A stretch of 64,000 nucleotides of DNA from Rhizomys pruinosus (Eukaryota > Chordata > Mammalia > Rodentia > Spalacidae), in the NCBI GenBank assembly GCA_009823505.1, contig VZQC01006365.1, positions 577,609-641,608 on the forward strand, given 5' to 3'. Made by a program: the position numbers and the translations under genes. The notes beneath the pieces are model-generated. The model was not told the origin of the DNA. It worked only from the letters and a program-made list of their open reading frames with translations, and made no database searches. Positions 35,196 through 46,886 of the stretch are shown one piece after another; the stretch's first letter is position 1; each line of letters opens with the position of its first letter.

Positions 35196-37490
35196 GACTA
35201 CAATACAAACTTTTGGAAGTGTAATTGATATAGTAAACTGGGAAATTTTAGAATATAGATCAATTTTAATATACATATATTCATGAAATTATTAAAATAA
35301 TTATGTATTTTAAATGTTAAAATTTCTATATATAGTTGTTTTACCACTGTTTCTCAGGGTCTCTTGTGAATTACAGCATTATTACTAATATGATATTTTT
35401 AGTAGTTGAATATCTTACCATTTATTTGTTACATTTTGCATCATTTGAATTTTCAGTTACTTGATAATGTGAATTTTTTTATGGTCATGGATTTTTAAAA
35501 AATGCTTTTTTGGGTTTTTATTGTTAGCACTTTAAATATATATATCAACCTGTTAAAAATAGTATCATAAGATGAGGGGTATGGACAGGTAATGTTAATT
35601 CTGAATTAACTTTAACTTTGCTGTGATTAATAGAGTATATTTGTTAAGATTCAATAGAAATAACAAGATTGAATTAATGGACAATAGTGATTGTCCCTTG
35701 TGGTGATGAAAGGGCCAAGTCTTCATTTGGCATTCCGGAGGTTCTCAGTTCCAAATACTATTTCTGTTGTACTGGTGAAGCAGCGTTGAACATAGGTCAA
35801 GCAAGAAAAAAAGATGTACATATAGTCTGGTGTCTAGTTTTGTCAGGTTTGTGTGGATTACTAAGTCTTATTTAATTATCAGTTTAGAAAGAAACTTTTG
35901 TCAGTTGCAGGATTTTACTTAGTTTAATTTTTCTCTTTTAGAATTGAAAATATCGCCGCAGGGTCACTAACAGCTTTTCTCGGATTCTGCGGAGAGCAGG
36001 GGCCATTTTAAAATGCCTCAGAGGGTAATGTTTCAGTAATTTTTATGAACTTATACTGCTTTAGTGTCCATGATATCTTATATGTTTACAGATAACTAAT
36101 TAACAGATTCTTTTAAAGTGTTAGGGCTACATTTATAGATAAGAGATGGAATGGTTTCAGGCATGAGCAAGACACATATAGTTAAGGATTAGAATGGTTG
36201 CCCTGCATGCCCAGGGCATTTGGTTCCATTCACACCATTTATCTCCAAAAATTAAATACATAATTAATACATTTACCATTTAATGATGCTGGATATAATT
36301 CCATGTTAGTCCGTAGAACCTGTATTCAATCCCAATCACTGCTATTCTGAAAAATAGTATTGTTAAATCGTCAATAGTTACTTTGGTAATCCTAATGTTT
36401 TCTATCGATTGGTTAGACTTGTAGTTCAATGTGGTCATTGCTTGTGGGACTTTTACAGCATGCACAAGTAACCAGCAGGGAATTTTGTCAACGACTTACT
36501 TCATTTTTGTGCCAAGTATGGGTCAGTGCAGAACTTTCTTAGTGTACTCACTGTTATAAATTTGATATGCAGTTGTATTTGGCATATCAAGGGATAGACA
36601 TTTGTTTAAGAAAAAGGGGCTATGGAGCTGGGCGTGGTGGCACACGCCCTTATCCCAGCACTTGGGAGGCAGAGGTAGGTGGATCTCTGTGAGTTCAAGG
36701 CCAGCCTGTTCTACAAAGTGAGTTCTAGGACAGCTAGGGCTGCAGAGGACCCTGTCTCAAAAAAGACACACACACAAAAAAGAAAAGAAAAAAGAGCTAT
36801 TTATTTGATCAGCCATAGCAGCAATGACAAAAATATTAAGTCAAAACAAGGCATAAACCATTTTTAAAATTTAATTTTAGAGGAAAAAATAGCAAAATTC
36901 TGTTTTCCTTTCAAAATACATTTTAAATATATGCAAATTAGCTATATTAAAATATATGGACCATATTAATAAATGAAATATTAAAATTCTTTTCTGTAGT
37001 TGTTGATACGATTCTATTAAATTGGATAAAACAATGTAAGACAGAATTCATGCTAAATAAAATTGAAGTGATAACCTGTTTACAACAAAATATTAATTAC
37101 ATTTTTATTTCATATAATATTTTTACAATATACTATACATGGCATAACTTTATGCTACAACAAATTTATGTAAAATAATATAGTGTAATATAATGAAAAG
37201 TAATATATGTCCAAATAGTGAAGTAATACAAAGAAGCTGTGCATTACAGCTAATTCAGTAAAAAACAATAGAATATAAGTAAAAACAGCAAGATTTATGC
37301 CTATTTACTTATATATAATCATATTTATCTTGGTATTCAACAGTTAGTATTAAATAAACATGTTAATTCAAAGCCTAAATAATATAAAATATGTATTAAT
37401 TTATAATTAGTATTAAGAATACTTAGTATTTAATGTAAATAAATGAAAGTATGCCAATAATGTAAGTATGCTTACTTATTGCTCAGTCTT
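35196..37490 (+). repeat. Paralogous block, copy D (matches 20.3-22.4 kb)
   Basis: Colinear with copy C (positions given there) and including both ID-like remnants (about 36175-36255 and 36287-36346). The B1 at 36626 is private to this copy. A short conserved, CpG-retaining patch at 35945-36010 is discussed in the findings. Left of the block is the L1 insertion. Confidence 0.8.
36626..36800 (+). mobile_element. B1 SINE
   Basis: Sense B1 (gagctgggcgtggtggcaca ... ctgtctcaaaaaa) with an A/C-rich tail. It is absent from copy C at the equivalent place. Confidence 0.94.
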
Positions 37491-38590
37491 CATACTGCTT
37501 TTTTCTTTAATTCATTCTGTTGATAAGGCTTTTTTGTGTTATTTCAAATAATTCCATCTTCATTTAAGCCTGTGTTTTCCTCAATATTTCTTTTTTTTTC
37601 TGACATGGTCTCACTAGTCCTAGCTAGTCTATCTTTGTCATGAATTCACTTTTCCCCAAAATGTCAATTGTCTTCGTCATTTAGTTCAGCTATATGTTTG
37701 TATTTTCTTGAGCTTCATTCAGGAGTTTGTCCTTGGCCTTTTTTATTTTTTTTCAGTTGTTTGTGTGTTCATTAAATTCCTTGCATTTTTTGATCATGCT
37801 TATGATTGTTCTTTAAAATTATGTGTGCTGGGATTCCTGAAGATAGTTCTCACTGTAGAACACTCTATAAGACTGGTGGGATTTGTTGGGAAGATATTAT
37901 TTGGTTTTTCATATTTGCATTTTTCATTGTGGCCTGGGCATGTGGATTTCTTTTGTTTTTTTGCATATCCGATTAGCCTACCTTTGTTGCTTTGATGTTT
38001 GCCTCTGTTTATATTGTTGATATATCTTGGTTGCTTTCTTTTCTGTCATAAATAGTTAAGTGGTCTGGACTTCAGGTTTTCTCTTTTGATATTTATTGTT
38101 GGGACTGGATGTTTCCAGGTGGGATACTCATTAGATGTTTCCAAGTAGGACCTCTCATTATATAAAAGAAGTCTAGGCCCAAGTCAAAGTGATGGTATCA
38201 GCTGGACACCTACTAAGTAGCTAAGCAAAGAAAATGTGAGCCCTGGAACCAAGGGGCTGGTCTCAAATAAGTGGAATGGTGATTCAGCAAGAAGGGATCA
38301 GGTAACTCTCCCAGCCAGACAGGCACTGTCTAATAGCCTCAGCTGGGGAAGGCAAAGGCTCAAGGAGAACCAATGGAAAAAGAATGAGCTGGTTCTTATT
38401 AGTTACCAGAGAAGAATTGAAACTCTGGAGGAGTAGAAGGACTGGAAACTGTCCCAAAGGAGGGGGATTGTTGCACCAGGATTTGGAGAAACTACCTCAG
38501 GTTAGTCAGATGCTCTCTGGAAGCCTCAGAGTGATAAGTTGAAGGCTCAAGGAGAACCAATGGGAACAGTATGGACTGGTTCTTCTGATT
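37490..38590 (-). mobile_element. Old L1 5' end: ORF1 start, 5' UTR and ~187-bp monomers
   Basis: 37500-38000 is the antisense ORF1 start and 5' UTR, with worn equivalents of 43.85-43.99 kb (cctgggattcctgaagatag, then ttcattgtggcctgggcatg). 38200-38590 holds a repetition in which aggctcaaggagaaccaatgg-type sequence recurs at 38356 and 38543, a 187-bp period. The open frames here are chance or shadow. Confidence 0.7.
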
Positions 38591-38591
38591 T

Positions 38592-38812
38592 ATATATTTT
38601 TATTTTATGTGTATGGATGTTTTCCTGCATGTAAATGTGTAAGTGCACCTATTTGTGCAATGCTCATGAAGGTCCAGAAGATAGTATTGCATCTTCTGGA
38701 ACTGCAGTTAGAGGTAGTTTTTCGGTGTCATGTTAGTGCCAGGAACTAAATCTGGGTTGTCTGCAAGAGCAGCCAGTGCTCTTATCTGCTGCACTATCTC
38801 TCCAATCCCAGG
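38592..38812 (-). mobile_element. Old B2/B3 SINE
   Basis: Antisense, with head ctgctgcactatctctccaat and body cttctggaactgcagttaga. Confidence 0.87.
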
Positions 38813-39479
38813 ACAAGTATATTTTATGGCAAAGTCTTTGTCTTCTGTAGATATAGACTATGCAGCATCATTCAAATTTTTCAGTTATAGTCTATATGCT
38901 AAGTCATATACACATGGCATGCATTTCAAAATATTAATTTTAAGGTATAATTGTGGAAATTGACAATATATATATATATATATATACATACATATTACAA
39001 TATAGACTTATTTTCATTATTCAAATACTTTTGGAAGGATAGAATATTAAATAAGTATATGTCAAATAATACTTAAATGAAGACAGACTCATTGAGAAGA
39101 GAAAAACATATTATGTTCTCAGTTTGCTATAGCAAGGCCTATGTTTGTTCTCTTTTGTGTTTCAAAAGAATGGATAAGCTGTTAGGAAATTTGGGATTTA
39201 TTATAGTAGAGAAATAGAGGCCTTTTAGTAGTGCCCTGAAGAGAAGTTTTTAGCATTGGTAAGCCAAAAGTATATTAACTAGAAATTAGATGTTTTATAT
39301 TAATGACTAAAGGAGCACATTAAGTTTCATTTTGTCACTTGTAAGTTAAAAGCAGGGGATAATTAATGAATGTAGAACTTAATGACCAGGTTCTTACTCT
39401 TTGGAATTAATGACTCACTATAGAAATTATTCTGTGTATATTCTTTTAAAAATATTTTGCATTATTCTATGACAATTTA
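38813..39479. other. Non-repeat DNA, partly paired with 3.8-4.1 kb; (TA)n at 38966-38985
   Basis: The loose alignment with 3.8-4.1 kb is described under that entry. No gene is recognised. Confidence 0.45.
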
Positions 39480-39745
39480 TTTTTAAGCCAATTTTTATTT
39501 GTGCATTTCATACAAAATTTCCAATCAAGTCTAAACCCATTCCCCATTCCTTAACCCCCCACCCCACCAGAGCTTATGCATTCTGCCAAACAAGTTTTTC
39601 TTCTTTTTCTCAGTTTCTTTTAACATTTTCTATGCAGAAGTTTACTGTTTTGAGCAGAAGTTCACTGTTTCAATCAGTTCTTTGGCCCAGTCTTTTGTTG
39701 TTGTTGTTCCTTCCAATCTGTATCACTCCAAAATATGCATATATG
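39480..39745 (-). mobile_element. L1 3' UTR end piece
   Basis: Antisense L1 3' UTR (cacctttttatttgtgcatttc-type start, then acccattccccattccttaa, then cagaagttcactgtttcaat). The same L1 appears to resume at about 40945, so the repeat between them is probably an insertion. Confidence 0.8.
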
Positions 39746-39759
39746 CATGCCACATATAT

Positions 39760-40226
39760 CTTTTAGCATCTTCAGCTTATGATTTCTTTCTCTTTTTTTT
39801 AAATTAGGCTGAAAGATGTCACATTTCAAGGCTCCTCCTTGGCAAGGCCAAACAACCATCAGCCCTGCTCTTGTGCTCCACACTGGGGTTTTCCCTTCCC
39901 ATGGTCACCAAATGGGGTCCAGTAAGCACCACGTCCTGTCTTGATCCTCCTCTCCTGGTCTCTGTGATACAGCTTGGGTAGTCCAACAATGGCAATCAAT
40001 ACTCTGAAGAGGCTGAAACCCCAGTAGTAGCTCAGTCCACAAGCTGGATGTCTCAGTAGTCCCCATCTGGCACTGAAGGTTTGGAAGATTCTTGGAGAGA
40101 CATGAGTCTTCAGTCCATATTGGAAGTTGAAAAGGTGTGTCTCATGTTTTGAAGGATGGAAAAAGCAGTGGCAGCTTCTGGGTAGCTGCACTTGCCAGTA
40201 AGACAGGCAAAACAACTGTGATCTAT

Positions 40227-40276
<50 letters not shown>

Positions 40277-40940
40277 TTTTTGTCTTTTCACTAACATCTC
40301 AAGTACAATTTCTCAGGCCTTACTAATTATTTATTTCTGGTTATACTTTCCTTTTGGATGCTCAAGGCCACACTGTTAGTTCAAATTAACCAAGGCTTTT
40401 GTTTTCTCAAGGTCAGTTGAAGATCTGGTCCTCAGGTTTTTTAAAGGGGGAGGGAGCCCCTGACTCCTTTTGGCTGTTCATTTACCAGATCCATCCATGT
40501 GAAGACAAAGTCAGGTCTTGCTAGACCAGGCTTCCCATTGTTGAAGCATGAGCAAACTTTCCTCTTTATAGAATGGACACTAGCTGAAGTCCCATTAGTG
40601 GATCTCCAAGACATCCCTGCACAGGAAGACTGGTGACTCATGTTTGCAGGACATTTCAAGAGATGCCCCCATGCATAGTCCCCTAGGACTTAGTTGACCT
40701 CTAAGGGCAAGGAACAAAGTTATTCCTTAAGTCCCTCGGCCAAATTGATATGGACCTTAAGAATGGTTGTTAAACATCAGAAAGCCTAAGTTACACCAAC
40801 CAGATACTTTTAACTACTGTATAATATTTTAGAAAAGGATTGGACAAAAGTTCAAGCAGCCTTGTATTAGAAGTACTAAGAAGCCCTCCCATAAGATAGA
40901 TACTGTGGTTAGACACAATGTCATGACAAACTAGTTTTCT
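39760..40940 (-). repeat. Unclassified interspersed repeat, copy 1
   Basis: It shares long near-identical phrases with 55.04-56.43 kb, for example caaacaaccatca, ggtttgga(a/g)gattcttggagaga, ccttttggatgct and ggtcttgctagaccaggctt. Minus-strand frames at 40215-39859 and 40659-40441 have matching frames in copy 2. A (TTTA)n run at 40224-40272 splits it. It reminds me of rodent medium-reiteration LTRs, but I cannot assign it. Confidence 0.7.
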
Positions 40941-40944
40941 TTTT

Positions 40945-43012
40945 CTTCCTCATTCTTTTGATTTAGTGCATAAAAATCCTCTGCCGATATACTAAAACTT
41001 CCTAAGTCTGAAAATAAATGGTAGCTTAATTCTAGAACCTGTTAAGTGATTTACAATAAAAAAGCACAGCTGTTTTCAGATCATGAGGAACATAACATTT
41101 ACATTGCTTAGTTTGACTTACAACAAGGTACTTGATGTAGCATCCACAGATGAGGGATGCCATTCGTCATTTGTTTCTCTGGGACTGTGATACTTCACTC
41201 AACATAATATCTTCTAGTCCCATCCATTTACCTGCAAAGTTCATGATGTCATCTTTCTTTACTGCTGCATAGAAATCCATTGTGTAGAAGTACCACATTT
41301 TCTCTATCCACTTGTCAGTTGAGGGGCACTTGGGTTGGTTCTAGCTCTTCACTACTGTGAAGAGTTCTGCAATAAACATGGCTGTGCACGTATCTCTGTG
41401 GTAGGATGAGTCTTGTGGGTATATACCCATGGGTGGTATATGGCTGGTTCAGGTGTCAAGCCCATTTTGAGTCTCTTAAGTTTACTACACACTGCTTTCC
41501 ATAGTGGTTGTGTGAGTTTACTTTCCCACTAGCAGTGGATGAGTCTTCCCCTTGCCCCACAACCTCTCCAGCATTTGGTATCATTTGTTTTCTTGATCCT
41601 AGCCAGTCTTATTGGAGTGAGATGACAACTTGGTTTTAATTTGCATTTCCTTAATTATTAGTGACATTGAACACTTTTTAAGATGTTTCACAGTTATCTC
41701 TAATTCCTCACTTGTGAAGTCTCTGTTTAGCTCTTTACTCCATCTTTTAAGTAAGTCATTTGTTTTCTTTCTTCTTTGCTTTTTGAGTAGCTTTTTTATT
41801 CTGGAAATTAATGCTCTGTCAGATGTATCAGTGGTGAAGGATTTCTCCCAATCTGTGGGTTTTTTCTTCACTTTCTTGATTGTTTCTTTGGCTGTAGAGA
41901 AGCTTTTTAGTTTAATGAGGTCCCATTTGTCAATTGTTGTCCTTATTTCTTGTGTAGCTGCTGCCTGATTTAGAAAATCTTTTCCTACACCTATGTCTTT
42001 TAGGTTGCTACCAACTTTTTCTTCTATTACCTTCAGAGTTTTGGGTTTCACATTGAGGTCTATGATCCATTTGGAGTTAATTTTTGTACAGGGCAAGAGG
42101 TACAGCTTTAACTTTATTCTTCTACAAGTGTTATCCAGTTTTGCCAACACCATTTACTGAAGATGGTGTCTTTCTTCCATTGTGTCTTTTTGGCCCCCTT
42201 GTCAAATATGACGTGGCTGAAATTATATGTGCTCAAGTTTGAATCTTCAGTTTTGTTCCATTGGTCAACTGGTCTGTTCTTGTGCCAGTACCAAGCTGCT
42301 TTTATGATTGTGGCCCTGTAGTATAGTTTGAAGTTTAGTATAGAAATCCCCCCTGTATTTCTCTTTTCACTCACTGTTGCTTTGGCTATTCAGGGTCTTT
42401 TGTTTTTCCATATGAAATTAAAGATTTTTTTCAAGCCTGTGAAGAAACTCTGGGGTTTTAATTATGATTGCATTGAATCTGTATATTAATTTGGGTAAAA
42501 TGGCCATTTTTAGCATATTAAAATTTTCAATCCATGAGCATGGGAGGTCTTTCCATCTTCTAATGTCTTCTTCAATTTCCTTCTTCAGGTTTTAAAATTT
42601 TTGTTAAAGAGATTTTTGGTGTCTTTGGTTAGGTTTGTTCCTAGGTATTTTATTGTTTTTGAAGCTATTGTGAGTGGGAAGGTCTCCTTGTATTCCATTT
42701 TCAGTTGCTTCTTGTTGGTGTAAAGGAAGGCTACTGATTTTTCTAGGTTAATTTTGCATCCCACTACTTTACTGAAACTCTCAATCGTTTCTAGGAGTTT
42801 TCTGGTCTAGTTTTTAGCATCCCTTAGGTAAACTATCATATCATCTGCAAAAAGGGATAAATTGACTTTCTCTTTTCCAATTAGTACTCCTTTAATTTCC
42901 TTTTTTTGCCTTATTGCCCTATCAAGTATTTAAAGCAATATATTGAAGAGGAGTGGTGACAGGAGGCAGCCTTGCCGAGTTGCGAACTTTAAGGGAAATG
43001 CTTTTTTTTAAA
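40945..43012 (-). mobile_element. L1 3' half: 3' UTR and ORF2 C-terminal/RT
   Basis: Antisense. A 184-codon frame (42153-41599) is the ORF2 C-terminal region, and 42374-42114 continues upstream in another frame. The RT active site reads F-A-D-D at 42851-42840. It is better preserved than the copy at 28-35 kb but broken by frameshifts, and it is cut on its right by a B2. Confidence 0.92.
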
Positions 43013-43015
43013 AAA

Positions 43016-43188
43016 AAATTTTTTTATTAATTTTTATTTATTTTTGTATGTGTATGAATGTACTGTCTGCATGCAAGTCTGCGCACCCGTGTCGTGCAAC
43101 GCCGCGGAGGTCAGAAGAGGGTCTGGGATTCCCCTGGAACTGGAGTTCTCCTGGAATTGGAGTTTCAGACGGTTCTCAGCCGCCATGT
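43016..43188 (-). mobile_element. B2 SINE (long subfamily) truncated at an N
   Basis: Antisense, CpG-rich, with the ~17-bp internal duplication. It reads normally up to ccgccatgt and then stops at the N. The expected ~65-bp head (ggtgctggggatcgaacccg ... ccagcccc) is missing. Confidence 0.95.
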
Positions 43189-43189
43189 N
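43189..43189. other. Ambiguous base N at a sequence discontinuity
   Basis: It is the only N in the window. It falls inside a B2, whose remainder and the expected L1 continuation do not follow. This is probably an assembly gap or join. Confidence 0.9.
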
Positions 43190-43390
43190 AGGCCCAAAGA
43201 GCTATTGCCTTTAAGTTACCTGCAAAATTCATGGAAGAATTAGAAGTGAACCATGACTCTTATTCCAGCATTTATTTAACAAGGATATAATTACTTAGGT
43301 TCAGGAAGATCACTTTAATATCTATTTATTCAGCATGTATTACAAACTAGATTCTGTGCTCTTAGGCATTAATGATAAAACAAAGAATGT
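43190..43390. other. Short non-rodent-specific segment, possibly L2/MIR-like
   Basis: ctatttattcagcatgtatt, then gattctgtgctcttaggcat and aatgataaaacaaag resemble the 3' end of L2-type elements. This is a weak match by eye only. Confidence 0.35.
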
Positions 43391-43394
43391 TTTT

Positions 43395-43609
43395 TTTTTA
43401 ATTTATTTTTGTATGTGTATGAATGTACTGTCTGCATGTAGGTTTGTGCACCCGTGTCGTGCAATGCCGCGGAGGTCAGAAGAGGGTATCAGATTCCCCT
43501 GGAACTGGAGTTAAAGACGGTTTTCCCCGCCATGTGGGTGCTGGGGATCGAACCCCGGTCCTCTGCAAGAGCAGTCAGTGCTCTTAACCACTAGGCTATC
43601 TCTCCAGCC
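43395..43609 (-). mobile_element. Young B2 SINE (short subfamily)
   Basis: Antisense, full length and CpG-rich, without the internal duplication. Confidence 0.95.
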
Positions 43610-44590
43610 CTATTTACATGTTTTATGATATTTATGGATTTACATATATTGAATCATCCTTGCTCTTTGTTTGCTGGTTAGTTTCCTTTTTTATTTCAGC
43701 ATGGGATCTTCTCAGTGTCTCTACTTTCTTCCAGAGTTTTTCATTCTCTCCCTCTAGGTCCTTCTTGACTTTCTCATTCTCTTTCCTTAGTTCTCTGGCT
43801 TGTTCTTTATATTCTTTGATTTCTTTGAATATGTCTGCAATTGTTCTTCTAAGATCTGTGTCCTGGGTTGCCTCTAGGGAGATCTCATTGTAAGAATCTT
43901 CTATAGGATTGGTAGAGCTTGGTGTGGAATTATTCTGCATTTTTCCCATGTTGTTCTTTCATTGTGCTTTTGGCATGTAGGTTTCTTTTTGTTTGTATTC
44001 TGATGTGAATCTCAAATGTTTTTTCACTGTGTTGAAGGCTTGCTTTGCTTGCTTCTTTCAGATGCCTTAGTTGTTTTCTCCTTGTTTATGGAGTGTTGAC
44101 TTGTCTAGGTTTAAGGCTTTCAATTTTGTTTGTATATTGGAAGTCTTACTCACTCTTCCCTTTCTGTTCTAAAGGTTCTTCAGATCTGGGTAGGTAACTA
44201 CCCAGTCAGTACCCTGCTGAGTGCTGTGCTCATTCTGCTTCCTGCCAGCCAGTTCCTCTATGTTGTTTGTAGGGCTTGGTCACTATTGTGGTCTGTCTTG
44301 GACACTCCCGCTGCAATTCCAGATGGTGGAGGAGGAGGGGAGTGAATGCCTTGCTTAGCCAGCGCCCTGGTACTCTGTGCTTCAGGTGGTCTGGCAAATC
44401 CCCTCATGTAAGCTCTGAGCACAGTGGCAACAGGCAGTCTCACCTTTTATCCCAGCTAGCAGGGCACCTCTGCCCCTATAGCCACACAAGACAGTGATTC
44501 AATTATCCAACAATCTGCCTGGCTGAAGAGCCCAGACCCTACCTGTGCTTCAGGTACTCTGGTAAAATTCCCCATGTAAGCTCTGAGCAC
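43610..44590 (-). mobile_element. L1 5' end with internal deletion and ~168-bp monomers
   Basis: 43613-43670 is RT sequence joined directly to ORF1, so about 3 kb of the middle is missing. ORF1 starts at 43949 and reads about 105 codons with a predicted coiled coil (E/K-rich heptads) before decaying. Its 5' UTR runs right, and 44376-44590 shows one full and one partial monomer (tgtgcttcagg at 44376 and 44544; gtaagctctgagcac at the end of each). Confidence 0.82.
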
Positions 44591-45215
44591 CTTTTTGAGA
44601 ATTCATTACATTATCTTTTGATCATATTCATGTCACTCCCCTAACTCATGCTAGATCTACTCTCTTTCCCTACCCACCAGCTTTGTATCCTCATGTTTTC
44701 TTCTTAAACCCACCATGTGAAATTTTATTTCTCATATGCTCTTAGGTATTTGGCCATTCATTGAAGCTTGGCCTCTATGTGATAGGGTTCATTATCTTAA
44801 AGAAAACTAACACAAAATTTAGCAGCTATCCATTGCCAATAAATCCTCATCTTTGAGGTGAGACTTCATGCTCAATTCTCCCCTCCATGCTGGGATTTTT
44901 GTCTGGCCTGAGATTGCACAGGTCTTGCATTCTGACATGCTGTCACAAATATTGTGAGTTCATATGTGCACGTCCTACTGTTTCTGGAAAACACTCTTTT
45001 GTTTTAGTCATCCACTGCCTCTGGTACTTAGAATCATTCTACCTCTTCTTGTATAATTGCTCTAGAGTTCTCACAGGATAGGTTGTTCCATTTATAGATG
45101 CCCTATTTAGAGCTAAATGCTTTATAATCTCTTATTCTCTGCATGTTAACCAGTTGTTAATTGTTGGCTTCCTCTGTGTCATGAGGTTCCTGTACTCCCA
45201 GGTCATCATCCTCAG
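44591..45215 (-). mobile_element. Old L1 3' UTR
   Basis: Antisense Lx-like 3' UTR (cacaggtcttgcattctgac, then ttctggaaaacactcttttg). Its left end starts exactly where the monomers of the previous L1 stop. Confidence 0.65.
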
Positions 45216-45224
45216 GGGTCTTAG

Positions 45225-45747
45225 GTATGGCAGTTGTGCCCTGAGGGACATGGCCTGACTACCAGAGGGAAGTGGGAGGGAGCAGAGTGGTTCCCAAGAT
45301 GCCAATAAACCTGAACAGATCTGAAGAAAGATCTGGGAGTTGCATCAGTGAGCAAAACTCATTTATTTCAGGGGTTTAAACATTTATATTTGTTTGTTGA
45401 GCTCTTTGATTAGGAGGTGGGTGGGACAGAGGAGAAGCCTAAGTGTGTTCCACGATAGCTAAGTTTTATGGCAGGAAAACCCTAGTCCCACCCCCAGAAA
45501 ATCTTATGGCTTAGGTCATTTGCCTCCAGAGAACAGGGTAGACATGTCTCAGGAGGGATTAGGCTTGGGAATGCTACTTTTCAAGCTACAATCCCCTGGA
45601 GGTTGGGCTGCAGATGTATGCAAGTGGGAGCTGCTCTCATCTCTTGCTGGCCTTCTAGGCTTTTGGGGTAAAACTGATCTTCTAGGTTATTGGGGATAGA
45701 ACCCAGCTCTCTTATACTCAGCTGTAATGGATTTATTCAGCCTCACA
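45225..45747 (-). mobile_element. 3' LTR of an endogenous retrovirus
   Basis: On the minus strand the LTR starts tgtgaggctgaataaatcc, immediately after a polypurine tract (aaaaacaaagggggaga, complement of 45748-45764). An aataaa signal lies near 45361-45367. The right boundary (45747) is firm. The left boundary is uncertain, with TG candidates between about 45225 and 45288. No matching 5' LTR lies in the window. Confidence 0.8.
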
Positions 45748-45762
45748 TCTCCCCCTTTGTTT

Positions 45763-46135
45763 TTAAAATGGGGAAGTTTCATCATATTCTTCAAGGAGGG
45801 GGAGGGCCTGGTACTGCACCAGAATGCTCTTGGCTGCAACCTCAGCTAGGTTGTTAAGTTGGCCTTTAATGAACTGGATAACAGAGGGGGGCAATTACTA
45901 AGAGTGTCCCTAAGGTGATAAGGGGTCCTATAAAAGGGAGCATCCAGGTGAATAAGGGGTTGGAGAACCAGGACACAGATGATTGTGAAGAATATCAGAC
46001 CCAAAGTTCTTTGTGGAGGTCCTTAAGGGCTTTTACATTTTGTTTCATTACCCCAGACTCATGGACATAAAAGCAACATTCTTCCCCCCAAAACATAAAG
46101 GTGCCATTAGTAAATATTTGTATTCAATCTTACAC
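45763..46135 (-). pseudogene. Retroviral env transmembrane subunit remnant, broken
   Basis: Env TM anchors the retroviral envelope and mediates fusion. The minus strand shows the E-E-C-C-F-Y-V stretch (46084-46064) of the CX6CC region, followed by a membrane-segment-like run with G-P-L and a cytoplasmic-tail frame that stops at 45765-45763, just before the polypurine tract. An in-frame TGA at 45997-45995 and a later frameshift break it. The fragment is under 130 codons and lacks the fusion peptide and surface subunit. The motif is typical of gammaretrovirus-like or type-D env, a class I or recombinant ERV. Confidence 0.82.
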
Positions 46136-46136
46136 A

Positions 46137-46640
46137 GCTGGTGAATTTAGCTATACCCCAAAGTCTCAAGTCTGGCTGGTTTAAAGGCCTGTACATATAA
46201 TTATGTTGACTAAATAATGTCCGGTTTGTATTTGCTATGATCTCACAACTACCTTCATCTCCTTAGTGCTTATACTCAGACACGCCCCCTTTTTCTATGA
46301 GTAATCCCTTGGCTTGGGGAAAAAGGAGGCAGGAGTGTGTGAGAAGCAGTGTGGTCCATCTTTTCCTTGAAGTGACACCTTGGACTTTCAGGTCTGTCCT
46401 GGCTTTCCTTCCAATGGGTTGGCAGTTCATCCATGGGTTCCTTTTATAATCCTACTAATAGAACGTACATAGTAAAAGTACAGGCACTTTAAACATTAAT
46501 TATCATAATAGGTTATGGACACAGGTATAGATGTTTAGAAATACCATCTTTATTTTTTAGAGTGTCTTTTCTAGACTTGTCCTTTGTGAAACAACACCGT
46601 TTATCATAAACACATTTTAGTAGATAAATAGATGAACGCT
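46137..46640 (-). mobile_element. Old L1 3' UTR (Lx-like)
   Basis: 46137-46440 aligns with 51672-51925 in the same orientation (cacgccccctttttctatga ... tccctgggc-type words). 46440-46530 aligns in the opposite orientation with about 52070-52165. Confidence 0.6.
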
Positions 46641-46657
46641 ATTTAAAGTATATTCTT

Positions 46658-46873
46658 TTTAAAATTTTATTTATTTATTTTTCTATGTGTATGAATGTAC
46701 TGTCTGCATGTAGGTTTGTGCACCCATGTCATGCAATGCCGCGGAGGTCAGAAGAGGGCGTAAGATTCCCCTGAAACTGGAGTCAAAGACGCCATGTGGG
46801 TGCTGGGGATCGAACCCAGGTCCTCTGCAAGAGCAGTCAGCACTCTCAACAGCTAGGCCATCTCTCCAACCCT
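46658..46873 (-). mobile_element. B2 SINE with target-site duplication
   Basis: Antisense B2 with a perfect 13-bp repeat aaagtatattctt at 46645-46657 and 46874-46886. About 15 bp before the 'gccatgtggg' block is deleted. Confidence 0.96.
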
Positions 46874-46886
46874 AAAGTATATTCTT

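Noticed and set aside
34104..35276. Overlapping minus-strand frames of 130-177 codons rich in Gly, Thr, Cys and Gln
   Set aside because: They are translations of the L1 108/118-bp monomers. The 10-bp length variants shift the frame between units, so no single protein repeat is preserved.
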